From Clostridiales bacterium (GTDB lineage: Bacteria; Bacillota_A; Clostridia; Saccharofermentanales; Saccharofermentanaceae), in contig JAILHZ010000029.1 of the NCBI GenBank assembly GCA_024695545.1, positions 1 to 13,698 of the forward strand: a DNA stretch of 13,698 nucleotides, in the 5' to 3' direction. The position numbers and the translations under genes are program-made. The notes beneath the pieces were generated by a model. The model was not told the DNA's origin, searched no databases, and worked only from the letters and a program-made list of their open reading frames with translations. How positions within the stretch are numbered: position 1 is the stretch's first letter; each line of letters begins with the position of its first letter. Shown here in pieces: positions 1 to 6,918 of this stretch.

Positions 1-5
1 TTTTT

Positions 6-314
6 ATGCAGTATGCAGTTATTCTGACAGGCGGCAAGCAGTACAAGGTTGCCGAGGGCGACGAGATCTTCGTAGAGAAGCTCGAGGGCGAAGCCGGTGA
101 GAAGATCACTTTTGACCAGGTTATCGCAGTTGCTGATGATAACGGTATCAAGGCCGGATCTGATGTTAAGGCATCCGTTGAGGGCGAGATCGTTAAGCAG
201 GGCAAGAACAAGAAGATCGTCGTACTTAAGTACAAGGCTAAGAAGGGCTACAGAAGAACAAATGGCCACAGACAGCCGTACACACGCGTCCGCATCACCG
301 GCATTAAGGGCTGA
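6..314 (+). CDS. rplU: 50S ribosomal protein L21
   Basis: The product is a 102-residue protein of the normal L21 length. It is a component of the large ribosomal subunit that binds 23S rRNA. The N-terminus (YAVILTGGKQYKV, residues 3-15) and the basic C-terminus (KKGYRRTNGHRQPYTRVRIT, residues 79-98) are the two conserved L21 signatures. The ATG lies only five bases from the window edge, so its ribosome binding site, promoter and any autoregulatory leader are outside the window. It is followed after 30 bases by prp and then rpmA, the usual Firmicutes order, so these three genes are very likely one transcript. Nothing is odd about the protein. Confidence 0.97.
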   Translation: MQYAVILTGGKQYKVAEGDEIFVEKLEGEAGEKITFDQVIAVADDNGIKAGSDVKASVEGEIVKQGKNKKIVVLKYKAKKGYRRTNGHRQPYTRVRITGIKG

Positions 315-344
315 GACGGATAAGAAGAAGGTTGTACCTGTATC

Positions 345-701
345 ATGATCTCGATCGTCATATGGAAAGATCATAAGGGAAGCATCCTGGGGTTCTCGAC
401 AGAGGGTCACGCGGGATACGAGGAAGAAGGAAAAGATATTATCTGTTCTTCGATCTCGACACTCTTCACCACATGTGTTAACGCACTGGAAGAGCAGCTT
501 TCATGGAAAGACTTCTATATGGTCACAGGAAATGAAAGAAATTTCTGTGAGATATGGACACCGGAAGACATCACGAAGGAAGAGCGGGAAACCGCGCAAG
601 TGATCTTCAGAACCATTATCCGGGGTATCCTGGATGTAGAAGAGAGTGTCAAAGAGAACTACGGATCGGGTTATCTTAAGGTGACAACGAAGAATAAATG
701 A
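345..701 (+). CDS. prp: Ribosomal-processing cysteine protease Prp
   Basis: This 118-residue protein is the cysteine protease that, in Firmicutes and relatives, cuts the N-terminal extension off ribosomal protein L27. The family signature [18 protein letters not shown] spans residues 21-38. The catalytic pair would be His22 and Cys34, the same spacing and numbering as I recall for Staphylococcus aureus Prp. The start is fixed because an in-frame TAA lies at 321-323 and no other ATG, GTG or TTG follows before 345. Its Shine-Dalgarno is weak and distant (AAGAAGAAGG at 322-331, 13 bases away), so translation may be low or coupled to rplU. It sits between L21 and its substrate L27, four bases before the L27 ribosome binding site region. 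The sequence gives an intact enzyme; activity itself is inferred from the family. Confidence 0.95.
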   Translation: MISIVIWKDHKGSILGFSTEGHAGYEEEGKDIICSSISTLFTTCVNALEEQLSWKDFYMVTGNERNFCEIWTPEDITKEERETAQVIFRTIIRGILDVEESVKENYGSGYLKVTTKNK

Positions 702-707
702 GAAAAT

Positions 708-713
708 GGAGGG
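708..713 (+). promoter_or_regulatory. Ribosome binding site that fixes the L27 start
   Basis: GGAGGG lies seven bases before the ATG at 721. A competing in-frame ATG at 706 overlaps this site and has no Shine-Dalgarno of its own. The site therefore decides the start at 721. Confidence 0.85.
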
Positions 714-720
714 CTTGACC

Positions 721-1005
721 ATGTTAAAGATGAATTTGCAACTCTTCGCTCATAAAAAGGGTATGGGTTCGACCAAGAACGGTCGTGACTCTGAATCTAA
801 GCGTCTCGGTGCTAAGAAGGGTGACGGACAGCTTGTAGTTGCCGGCAACATCCTCGTAAGACAGCGCGGCACAAAGATCCACCCGGGCACAAACGTAGGC
901 ATCGGTTCCGACGATACACTCTATGCTCGTATCGACGGCCATGTTAAGTATGAGCGTATGGGCAAGGACAAGAAGAAGGTCAGCGTTTATCCGGTAGAGC
1001 AGTAA
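721..1005 (+). CDS. rpmA: 50S ribosomal protein L27 precursor with Prp-cleaved extension
   Basis: This 94-residue large-subunit protein has an N-terminal end that reaches toward the peptidyl transferase centre. The first nine residues, MLKMNLQLF, form the Firmicutes-type extension. Prp is known to cut such extensions after the Phe, which would leave a mature N-terminus [15 protein letters not shown], the normal L27 start. The conserved run [20 protein letters not shown] and the motif [10 protein letters not shown] identify the family. I chose the ATG at 721 over the in-frame ATG at 706 because GGAGGG is seven bases upstream of 721 and because the extension then has its usual length. The gene is the last one before a strong terminator at 1056-1093. 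Uncleaved L27 is thought to block ribosome function, so prp and rpmA work as a pair. Confidence 0.96.
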   Translation: MLKMNLQLFAHKKGMGSTKNGRDSESKRLGAKKGDGQLVVAGNILVRQRGTKIHPGTNVGIGSDDTLYARIDGHVKYERMGKDKKKVSVYPVEQ

Positions 1006-1055
1006 TCCGCTTTCGGGTATTTGGGACTTTCCCTTGTTGTTAAGAAACGAATCAG

Positions 1056-2381
<1,326 letters not shown>

Positions 2382-2420
2382 GACGCTGCTAACGAAAAAA
2401 CCGGACAAGTGCTTTTCAGA

Positions 2421-2441
2421 CGGTAGGAAACAATCCTGCCG
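2421..2441 (+). other. Small hairpin downstream of obgE
   Basis: CGGTAGGA at 2421-2428 can pair with TCCTGCCG at 2434-2441 (eight pairs, one G-U, five-base loop). No U-run follows, so it is a poor terminator candidate. It overlaps the region where a -35 box for the next gene would lie. Confidence 0.3.
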
Positions 2442-2443
2442 GA

Positions 2444-2452
2444 TGATATAAT
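2444..2452 (+). promoter_or_regulatory. Extended -10 promoter of the HD-GYP gene
   Basis: TGATATAAT matches the extended -10 consensus TGnTATAAT exactly. No good -35 box lies 16-18 bases upstream, which is common for extended -10 promoters. Transcription would start near 2459, about 30 bases before the start codon at 2489. Confidence 0.6.
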
Positions 2453-2488
2453 GATGATTAGTGAACAGGATGACTTAGGGGGTGAACC

Positions 2489-4237
2489 ATGCTGTTATAC
2501 TATGAGATCTTACTGGGATTATCCATTCTTTTTTCCATGATCTACGCATTCATGTGGAATAAACACTTCGATGCGAACATCACTCTGGTGTTTTTTCTTG
2601 TACCGCTCAGCATCCTGTCTCATCTGGCTGTGGCGGTATCTTCCAATGTCGAAGAAGCGATCCTGGCAACCAAACTCATCTATTTTACGGTCATGTTTAA
2701 TATCCTGTTCGTCATACTGACGATCCTGGGACTTTGTCATCTCCATCTGCCGAAAGCCATACGCGGCAGCCTCGTGGGTCTTACAGTGCTGTTTTATCTT
2801 CCGGTCCTGTCGATCGGTCATAATGACATGTTCTATGAGAAGGTCGGATTCACGACGAGAAACGGCATTTCTTTCCTGACGGAGAAAGAATACGGAGTCT
2901 GGCACGATATTCTTTATTCATGGATCTTCATTTGTTTCCTTATCTGTCTTGTTGCGCTGATCTACAGCCTGATCAAGAAGAACGATGTCTCGCACAGAGT
3001 TATTCATATGCTGTTTGTTCCTGTCGTCCTGTCGATGGCCACTTTTTATATCGGCAGATCCTTTATTGAGGAGATCGAACTGGCGGCAGCGTCTTATGTC
3101 CTGGCTCAGTTCATATATCTTCTTATCGTTCACCGGCTCGAACTCTACGATATCAATGAATCCGCGCTCGAGTCGCTGGTGCAGAAGGGAAATACCGCGT
3201 TTATCTCCCTCGATTTCCGTCTTCGCTATCTGGGATGTAATGAGACAGCGAAGCAATGGTTCCCTTTCCTTAGTGAACTTCACGTAGATAAGCCGGTCAA
3301 GGACAATCCGAAGTGCCAGGCGACGATCCTGTCGTGGATCAGAGACTTTAACGAAGGGAAGATCGATGACGAGAATCACATCCATTACCATCTGGAAGAC
3401 GGGGAGAGGATCGTACATGTTGATGTCAATCATCTCTATGACGGCAAGAAGAAAAGAGGATACCAGCTGTTTATCACGGACGATACGACGGATGTCAAAA
3501 ACATCGAATTTCAGGAGAAATTTAACACTGTTCTGCGCTTTGAAGTAGACCAGAAAACCGAGCGGATCATGCAGATGAACGATCATCTGCTTGTCAGTAT
3601 GGCGACCATGGTTGAAAGCCGTGACCCGTTTACCGGAGGTCACATCAAGCGTACCAGTGAAGGCGTGCGCATGATCATCGAGGAGATGAAGAAAGATGCG
3701 GCATTAAACCTTTCGAAGAAATTCTGCCACTCTGTCGTCAAGGCGGCTCCGATGCACGATATCGGAAAGATTGCGGTCCCGGATGCCGTGCTGCTTAAGC
3801 CGGGAAGATATGAGCCGGAAGAATACGAGATCATGAAATCACATTCGGCGGAAGGTGCGAAGGTCGTTCATGAGATCCTGAAGGATACCGATGACGAAGA
3901 GTTCCGGAGGATCGCCGTAAATGTCGCGCATTTCCATCACGAGAGATGGGACGGAAAAGGATATCCTGAGAAACGTGCGGAACACGACATTCCTCTCGAG
4001 GCGAGAATCATGGCGATCGCAGACGTATACGATGCTCTCGTCAGTAAGCGTGTATATAAAGAGAAGATGCCGTTCGAAAAGGCTGACGCGATCATTCTGG
4101 AGGGCATGGGGACACAATTCGATCCGGCGTTGGAGAAGTACTACAGAGCCGCGCGCCCGAACTTCGAAGCATACTATGCCAGCCAGCTGAAATCCGATGC
4201 GACACAGTCGGATGAGCCGGAGAATGCGGAGAAATAA
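2489..4237 (+). CDS. Seven-helix membrane sensor with HD-GYP domain
   Basis: This 582-residue protein is probably a membrane-bound cyclic-di-GMP phosphodiesterase. Seven hydrophobic helices fill residues 4-216 (about 4-22, 31-50, 60-80, 92-110, 140-162, 170-188 and 197-216). This resembles the 7TM input module found on some histidine kinases. Residues 230-340 look like a PAS-type domain (I call this weakly), and 341-365 a helical linker. The HD-GYP domain fills about 366-560. Its metal ligands are visible as His385 (GGHIKR), HDIGK at 423-427, His452, and HFHHERWDGKGYP at 481-493, so the GYP triad is intact. ADVYDAL at 511-517 is also typical. The start has AGGGGGTG at 2477-2484, four bases upstream. 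It appears to be a single-gene transcript. The ligand sensed and the actual substrate are not shown by the sequence. Confidence 0.9.
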   Translation: MLLYYEILLGLSILFSMIYAFMWNKHFDANITLVFFLVPLSILSHLAVAVSSNVEEAILATKLIYFTVMFNILFVILTILGLCHLHLPKAIRGSLVGLTVLFYLPVLSIGHNDMFYEKVGFTTRNGISFLTEKEYGVWHDILYSWIFICFLICLVALIYSLIKKNDVSHRVIHMLFVPVVLSMATFYIGRSFIEEIELAAASYVLAQFIYLLIVHRLELYDINESALESLVQKGNTAFISLDFRLRYLGCNETAKQWFPFLSELHVDKPVKDNPKCQATILSWIRDFNEGKIDDENHIHYHLEDGERIVHVDVNHLYDGKKKRGYQLFITDDTTDVKNIEFQEKFNTVLRFEVDQKTERIMQMNDHLLVSMATMVESRDPFTGGHIKRTSEGVRMIIEEMKKDAALNLSKKFCHSVVKAAPMHDIGKIAVPDAVLLKPGRYEPEEYEIMKSHSAEGAKVVHEILKDTDDEEFRRIAVNVAHFHHERWDGKGYPEKRAEHDIPLEARIMAIADVYDALVSKRVYKEKMPFEKADAIILEGMGTQFDPALEKYYRAARPNFEAYYASQLKSDATQSDEPENAEK

Positions 4238-4246
4238 AGCGGTTCC

Positions 4247-4277
4247 GGAATTTGTGACGGTGATTTTCACAATTCTG
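4247..4277 (+). terminator. Possible weak terminator after the HD-GYP gene
   Basis: GAATTTGTGA at 4248-4257 pairs with TCACAATTC at 4267-4275, with one bulged T and a nine-base loop. It begins ten bases after the HD-GYP stop codon. The sequence behind it is pyrimidine-rich (TCTTCTT at 4284-4290) but has no continuous U-run, so termination here would be weak. Confidence 0.35.
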
Positions 4278-4333
4278 ATTATGTCTTCTTAGATTGTTAA
4301 CAAATGAGCCATAGTCCATACACTTTTCTTTTT

Positions 4334-4339
4334 TAGAAT
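4334..4339 (+). promoter_or_regulatory. Candidate -10 box for the 28-codon ORF
   Basis: TAGAAT matches TATAAT at five of six positions and lies 34 bases before the ATG at 4373. No convincing -35 box is seen. TTGTTA at 4294-4299, part of the palindrome TTGTTAACAA, is too far away to serve this -10. The promoter is therefore tentative. Confidence 0.35.
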
Positions 4340-4356
4340 AAAACCATAGAAAGAAC

Positions 4357-4364
4357 AAAGGAGG
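4357..4364 (+). promoter_or_regulatory. Strong ribosome binding site before a 28-codon ORF
   Basis: AAAGGAGG followed by eight bases and an ATG. This is among the best Shine-Dalgarno sites in the window and is the main reason to take the short ORF seriously. Confidence 0.6.
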
Positions 4365-4372
4365 ACAGACCG

Positions 4373-4459
4373 ATGCAGGACGAACATACAACTCAGGCAA
4401 TGGGGTCTGTTGAATCCTTCCGTTGCTTGAGTGAAGTATCAGATAGAGTTTCTCTCTAA
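4373..4459 (+). CDS. Possible small protein of 28 residues
   Basis: The ORF encodes 28 residues beginning MQDEHTTQAMGSVES and ending SDRVSL. I do not recognise it. It has no hydrophobic helix, no signal peptide, one Cys (residue 18) and a mildly acidic, polar composition, so it would be a soluble peptide or a regulatory leader peptide. The case for it is AAAGGAGG eight bases upstream of the ATG, a possible -10 box at 4334-4339, and an intrinsic terminator starting 42 bases after the stop, which together delimit a transcript of about 190 bases. It lies between the HD-GYP gene and a converging glycosyltransferase gene. It could instead be part of the HD-GYP 3' untranslated region or of a small RNA. 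Coding potential cannot be judged from a sequence this short. Confidence 0.45.
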   Translation: MQDEHTTQAMGSVESFRCLSEVSDRVSL

Positions 4460-4501
4460 CATTTTTGAGTTTGTTTAAGTCCATCAGGACACAAGAATAT
4501 T

Positions 4502-4533
4502 CCCTCAAGGTGAAAGCCTTGAGGGTTTTCTTT
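4502..4533 (+). terminator. Intrinsic terminator between converging genes
   Basis: CCCTCAAGG at 4502-4510 pairs perfectly with CCTTGAGGG at 4517-4525 around a six-base loop, followed by TTTTCTTT. It ends any plus-strand transcript from the HD-GYP gene or the 28-codon ORF. On the minus strand the stem is followed by AATATTCTTG, a much poorer U-run, so it probably serves the converging gene only weakly. Confidence 0.85.
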
Positions 4534-4548
4534 ATGTGTTAAAAGGGA

Positions 4549-6060
4549 TTACTCTTTAACAAAAAGCATGGTGCTCTTTTCCGGTGCGTTACGGTTGGTG
4601 CAGAACTTCACAGAGTAATTATTCTTCTTCAGGAATTCTCCGATAGTTCCGTCGTAGCGGCTGTAACTGACTACGATTACTTTCGGTAATTCCTTCTGAA
4701 GGGACGATATGTATTCATCCATGATCGTCGGATCGACTACTCCGATAGGGAACTGATATGAGTATCTGGTAGCGTGTCTGCGGTTGCTCAGAACATATAT
4801 GATATCCCAGTTACCATATACGGAAATAGGATCATCTTCGTCGGTGTATTCATCGATCAGCTTAAGTACATCAGTAGTTACTTCCATGTACGCCACCTCA
4901 TCCTTCTGCTCGTATTTCAGTGGGATGGATGAGATACTGCTGTTCCAGTTCGGAAGGATCAGTGAGCTTAATAGATAAAGCGCGACTAACGTGATTGCCG
5001 TCTTCGATGTGCCGGATTCCTGAAGGTTTTCTATATCAGAGAAGATAAGGCCGATGGGGTACACTACTGCAGGGATCAGGATAAGTCCGTAATGATCGTA
5101 GTGCATGCCGCTCATTGTCAAAAGGAGGATCGTTCCTAGCAGATAGACCATGTATGAAATGCTTGTCTTTTTCTCGAGGCGGCGTATATGAGAAATAAGG
5201 CCGAAGAAGGCGAAGATAAAGACAACAGAATTGTAGAAATGGAAGAAGGAATACCACTTTATGCCAAAAGTCGTGCGGACGGTCTCATTCGAGGAATACT
5301 TCATATTGAAAAGGATGTACGACTCGAAGCATTCCATGAGGATGTGATTGGATGCCAGCCAAATGAGTATCGGAAGAAGAACGATCGCTGTGCCGATTGA
5401 AAACCACAGTACAAAGCCAAACCATTCTTTGATCTTCTTTTCCTTCAGAAGAAGGATCGTGATCAGGATACAGAAGACGATCCAGACGGAGATCATATTC
5501 GGCCTTAACATGAGTACCATTCCGAAACAGCAGCCCGAAATGATCAGACGCAGTCTGGTAATACGGCCGTTCAGAAGGTAGTCGAGGAAGAAGAACAATG
5601 CGACTGCAATACAGGGCATGGCATATTCCTCAGAAAAATTACCGCCTTCGAAATAGGTGAAGGCCAGTGAAAAAGCAGTCAGCGCAGTCAGGACAGACGA
5701 AAGCTTTCCGCATACCAGACGGGCTGTCTTATACAGCATAAAGAGGGTGATGGCAATCGCTGCGACCTCGATCCACCATATTCCGTTATAAGGCGATATT
5801 CTGTTTCCGAGCCAGTTAAGGATGTAGAGGAAGGGACCCTTGTGATCGAAGGAATCTTTGTAGGGCTGATAACCGCGTTCCATCATCATGACGACTGTCT
5901 TAAAGACACTCGAGTCAGTTCCGGTCTCCGTACCTATCCAGGGGTGTAGTGGGCTGTTTATTCCGAAAACCAATGCGAGTATGATCGACGCTGAAAGAGC
6001 GATCGTGTTCTCGCTATATTTTTTTGCAAATGTTGCGCAAAGTTTATTCTGCTTATCCAA
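4549..6060 (-). CDS. Membrane glycosyltransferase, GT39/PMT type (GT-C fold)
   Basis: This 503-residue multi-helix membrane protein probably transfers a sugar from a polyprenyl-phosphate donor to a cell-surface acceptor at the outer face of the membrane. After a first helix (about 20-36), the first loop carries GTDSSVF at 47-53 with an acidic residue at 49, then RGYQPYKDSFDHKGPFLYIL at 62-81. An Asp in the first outer loop followed by Y-x-D-x-F-D-x-K-G-P is typical of GT39-like bacterial proteins. About ten more helices follow to residue 370, then a soluble C-terminal domain (380-503). The start codon is TTG: the codon before it is an in-frame TAA, GGGAG lies at the right distance, and the next Met is at residue 58. 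It seems to be a single-gene transcript. The acceptor and the sugar cannot be told from the sequence. Confidence 0.8.
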   Translation of the reverse strand: MDKQNKLCATFAKKYSENTIALSASIILALVFGINSPLHPWIGTETGTDSSVFKTVVMMMERGYQPYKDSFDHKGPFLYILNWLGNRISPYNGIWWIEVAAIAITLFMLYKTARLVCGKLSSVLTALTAFSLAFTYFEGGNFSEEYAMPCIAVALFFFLDYLLNGRITRLRLIISGCCFGMVLMLRPNMISVWIVFCILITILLLKEKKIKEWFGFVLWFSIGTAIVLLPILIWLASNHILMECFESYILFNMKYSSNETVRTTFGIKWYSFFHFYNSVVFIFAFFGLISHIRRLEKKTSISYMVYLLGTILLLTMSGMHYDHYGLILIPAVVYPIGLIFSDIENLQESGTSKTAITLVALYLLSSLILPNWNSSISSIPLKYEQKDEVAYMEVTTDVLKLIDEYTDEDDPISVYGNWDIIYVLSNRRHATRYSYQFPIGVVDPTIMDEYISSLQKELPKVIVVSYSRYDGTIGEFLKKNNYSVKFCTNRNAPEKSTMLFVKE

Positions 6061-6069
6061 TTACCATAT

Positions 6070-6074
6070 CTCCC
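6070..6074 (-). promoter_or_regulatory. Ribosome binding site that supports the TTG start
   Basis: On the minus strand GGGAG lies nine bases before the TTG at 6060-6058. An out-of-frame ATG between them opens only a four-codon ORF, so the TTG is the start that keeps the protein. Confidence 0.7.
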
Positions 6075-6091
6075 GTTTCCAAACTGGCTCA

Positions 6092-6097
6092 ATTATA
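6092..6097 (-). promoter_or_regulatory. -10 box of the glycosyltransferase gene
   Basis: The minus strand reads TATAAT, a perfect -10, in a very AT-rich stretch. The best -35 at 17 bases is TTTAAT at 6115-6120, a poor match. Transcription would start near 6085, about 25 bases before the TTG. Confidence 0.55.
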
Positions 6098-6156
6098 TAT
6101 TTATATTGAAAAAAATTAAATAGTTTTTCCCCGCAGCCGGTTTCCGGTTCCGGCCG

Positions 6157-6190
6157 AAAAAAGTGGCGGCTCCGTTTGGAACCGCCACTT
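6157..6190 (-). terminator. Intrinsic terminator of the lipoprotein gene
   Basis: On the minus strand a 13-pair stem (6190-6178 with 6173-6161, one G-U pair, four-base loop) is followed by six Us. It starts 28 bases after the lipoprotein stop codon. On the plus strand the stem has one C-A mismatch and its T-run is three bases away, so it could act weakly in both directions. Confidence 0.87.
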
Positions 6191-6218
6191 TGGTTTTTTC
6201 TGTTTAGCTTCGAAGGTA

Positions 6219-6698
6219 TTAGTAACCAAGAGCCTTCAGAACGGACTTAGCAGCGCTGATGTTTTCATCTGTGCCGGGTTCTGCAGCAACAGTTACGATC
6301 GTGTTATCGGCAAGGATGATTACGGAATAACCGTCTGCGCCACCCTCCATAGTGATCTTGTTGGAAGATGTGGATACTTTCATTTCCTGACCCATCTGCT
6401 TGGAAAGCTCTGCAAGAGCATCCATGGTGCTCTTTGTCTGGTTGAACAGCTCCTTAGCTGTATCCTTGTCAGCAAATACACCCAGGTCGGCTGTAACTCC
6501 ATCCTTAGTAGCTTCTGTCATTGTTGCACCGGTCTCAGCGTCTACACCCTTATCCTCAACTGTGAAACCTTCAGCTTCCAGCTTGGTTGTGAATTCGGCA
6601 GCAGTGAGAGCCTTGTTCTTCTTGGAGCAAGCTGCCAGAGAAAGTACTGTAGCACCTACAAGAACGATAGCAGCCATCTTCTTCATTACTGTTTTCAT
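6219..6698 (-). CDS. Small secreted lipoprotein, function unknown
   Basis: The precursor has 159 residues. It begins MKTVMKKMAAIVLVGATVLS and reaches the lipobox LAAC with Cys24, so it should be lipid-anchored on the outer face of the membrane with a mature part of about 136 residues. The mature part is rich in Thr, Ala, Lys and acidic residues, has no Cys beyond the anchor and shows no catalytic motif. It looks like alternating strands and one long helix (about residues 80-108). I do not recognise the family. The start is set by GAGGAG at 6708-6713, nine bases upstream; an ATG four codons in is less well placed. It has its own promoter at 6756-6784 and its own terminator. It lies downstream of the ABC exporter operon but is separated from it by a terminator, so a shared function is only a guess. 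Confidence 0.85.
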   Translation of the reverse strand: MKTVMKKMAAIVLVGATVLSLAACSKKNKALTAAEFTTKLEAEGFTVEDKGVDAETGATMTEATKDGVTADLGVFADKDTAKELFNQTKSTMDALAELSKQMGQEMKVSTSSNKITMEGGADGYSVIILADNTIVTVAAEPGTDENISAAKSVLKALGY

Positions 6699-6727
6699 AA
6701 CTTTAGTCTCCTCATAAAAATCATGTT

Positions 6728-6750
6728 TCGGTACGTGTGTCTTGTACCAA
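6728..6750 (-). other. Hairpin at the predicted 5' end of the lipoprotein mRNA
   Basis: On the minus strand TTGGTAC can pair with GTACCGA (seven pairs, one G-U) around a nine-base loop. It begins at about the predicted transcription start. It could stabilise the 5' end of the mRNA or be an operator. Confidence 0.4.
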
Positions 6751-6755
6751 CAGAA

Positions 6756-6784
6756 ATGATAGTCTTGCGGTTTTTCTGTGTCAA
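6756..6784 (-). promoter_or_regulatory. Near-consensus sigma-A promoter of the lipoprotein gene
   Basis: The minus strand has TTGACA (6784-6779), a 17-base spacer and TATCAT (6761-6756). This is a perfect -35 and a five-of-six -10 at ideal spacing, the best promoter in the window. It predicts strong, largely constitutive expression starting near 6749, about 50 bases before the ATG. Confidence 0.85.
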
Positions 6785-6835
6785 ATAATTTCGAGGGATT
6801 TCTATATTTTTAACACAAAATGCGCGTTTTTGTTT

Positions 6836-6861
6836 TCTGACATTCAGACATTTGCTGAATG
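6836..6861. repeat. Overlapping inverted repeats upstream of the lipoprotein promoter
   Basis: CATTCAG at 6841-6847 is repeated inverted as CTGAATG at 6855-6861 (seven bases, seven-base loop). It overlaps the smaller dyad TCTGACATTCAGA at 6836-6848. The element lies between the ABC operon terminator and the lipoprotein promoter. It may be a second terminator stem or a protein site. Confidence 0.45.
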
Positions 6862-6898
6862 AAAAGAGGGAGCCGGTTTCGAAAAACCGGCTCCCTCT
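6861..6898 (-). terminator. Intrinsic terminator of the ABC exporter operon
   Basis: A perfect 15-bp stem (6898-6884 with 6879-6865 on the minus strand) closed by a TTCG tetraloop is followed by UUUUC. It starts 21 bases after the permease stop codon. The U-run is short but the stem is very stable, so it should separate the ABC operon from the lipoprotein gene. Confidence 0.85.
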
Positions 6899-6918
6899 GA
6901 TTATGACATTTTCCGTAA

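Noticed and set aside
706..720. Upstream ATG for L27 (adds MEGLT)
   Set aside because: The ATG overlaps the GGAGGG that serves the ATG at 721. Starting at 721 gives the usual Firmicutes extension length.
2382..2446. Terminator for obgE
   Set aside because: The only hairpin (2421-2441) has no U-run and overlaps the promoter region of the next gene, so I list it only as a hairpin.
4294..4303. Palindrome TTGTTAACAA as a promoter -35 or operator
   Set aside because: Its TTGTTA is 34 bases from the TAGAAT -10 candidate and 19 bases from a poor TACACT. A short AT-rich palindrome alone is weak evidence.
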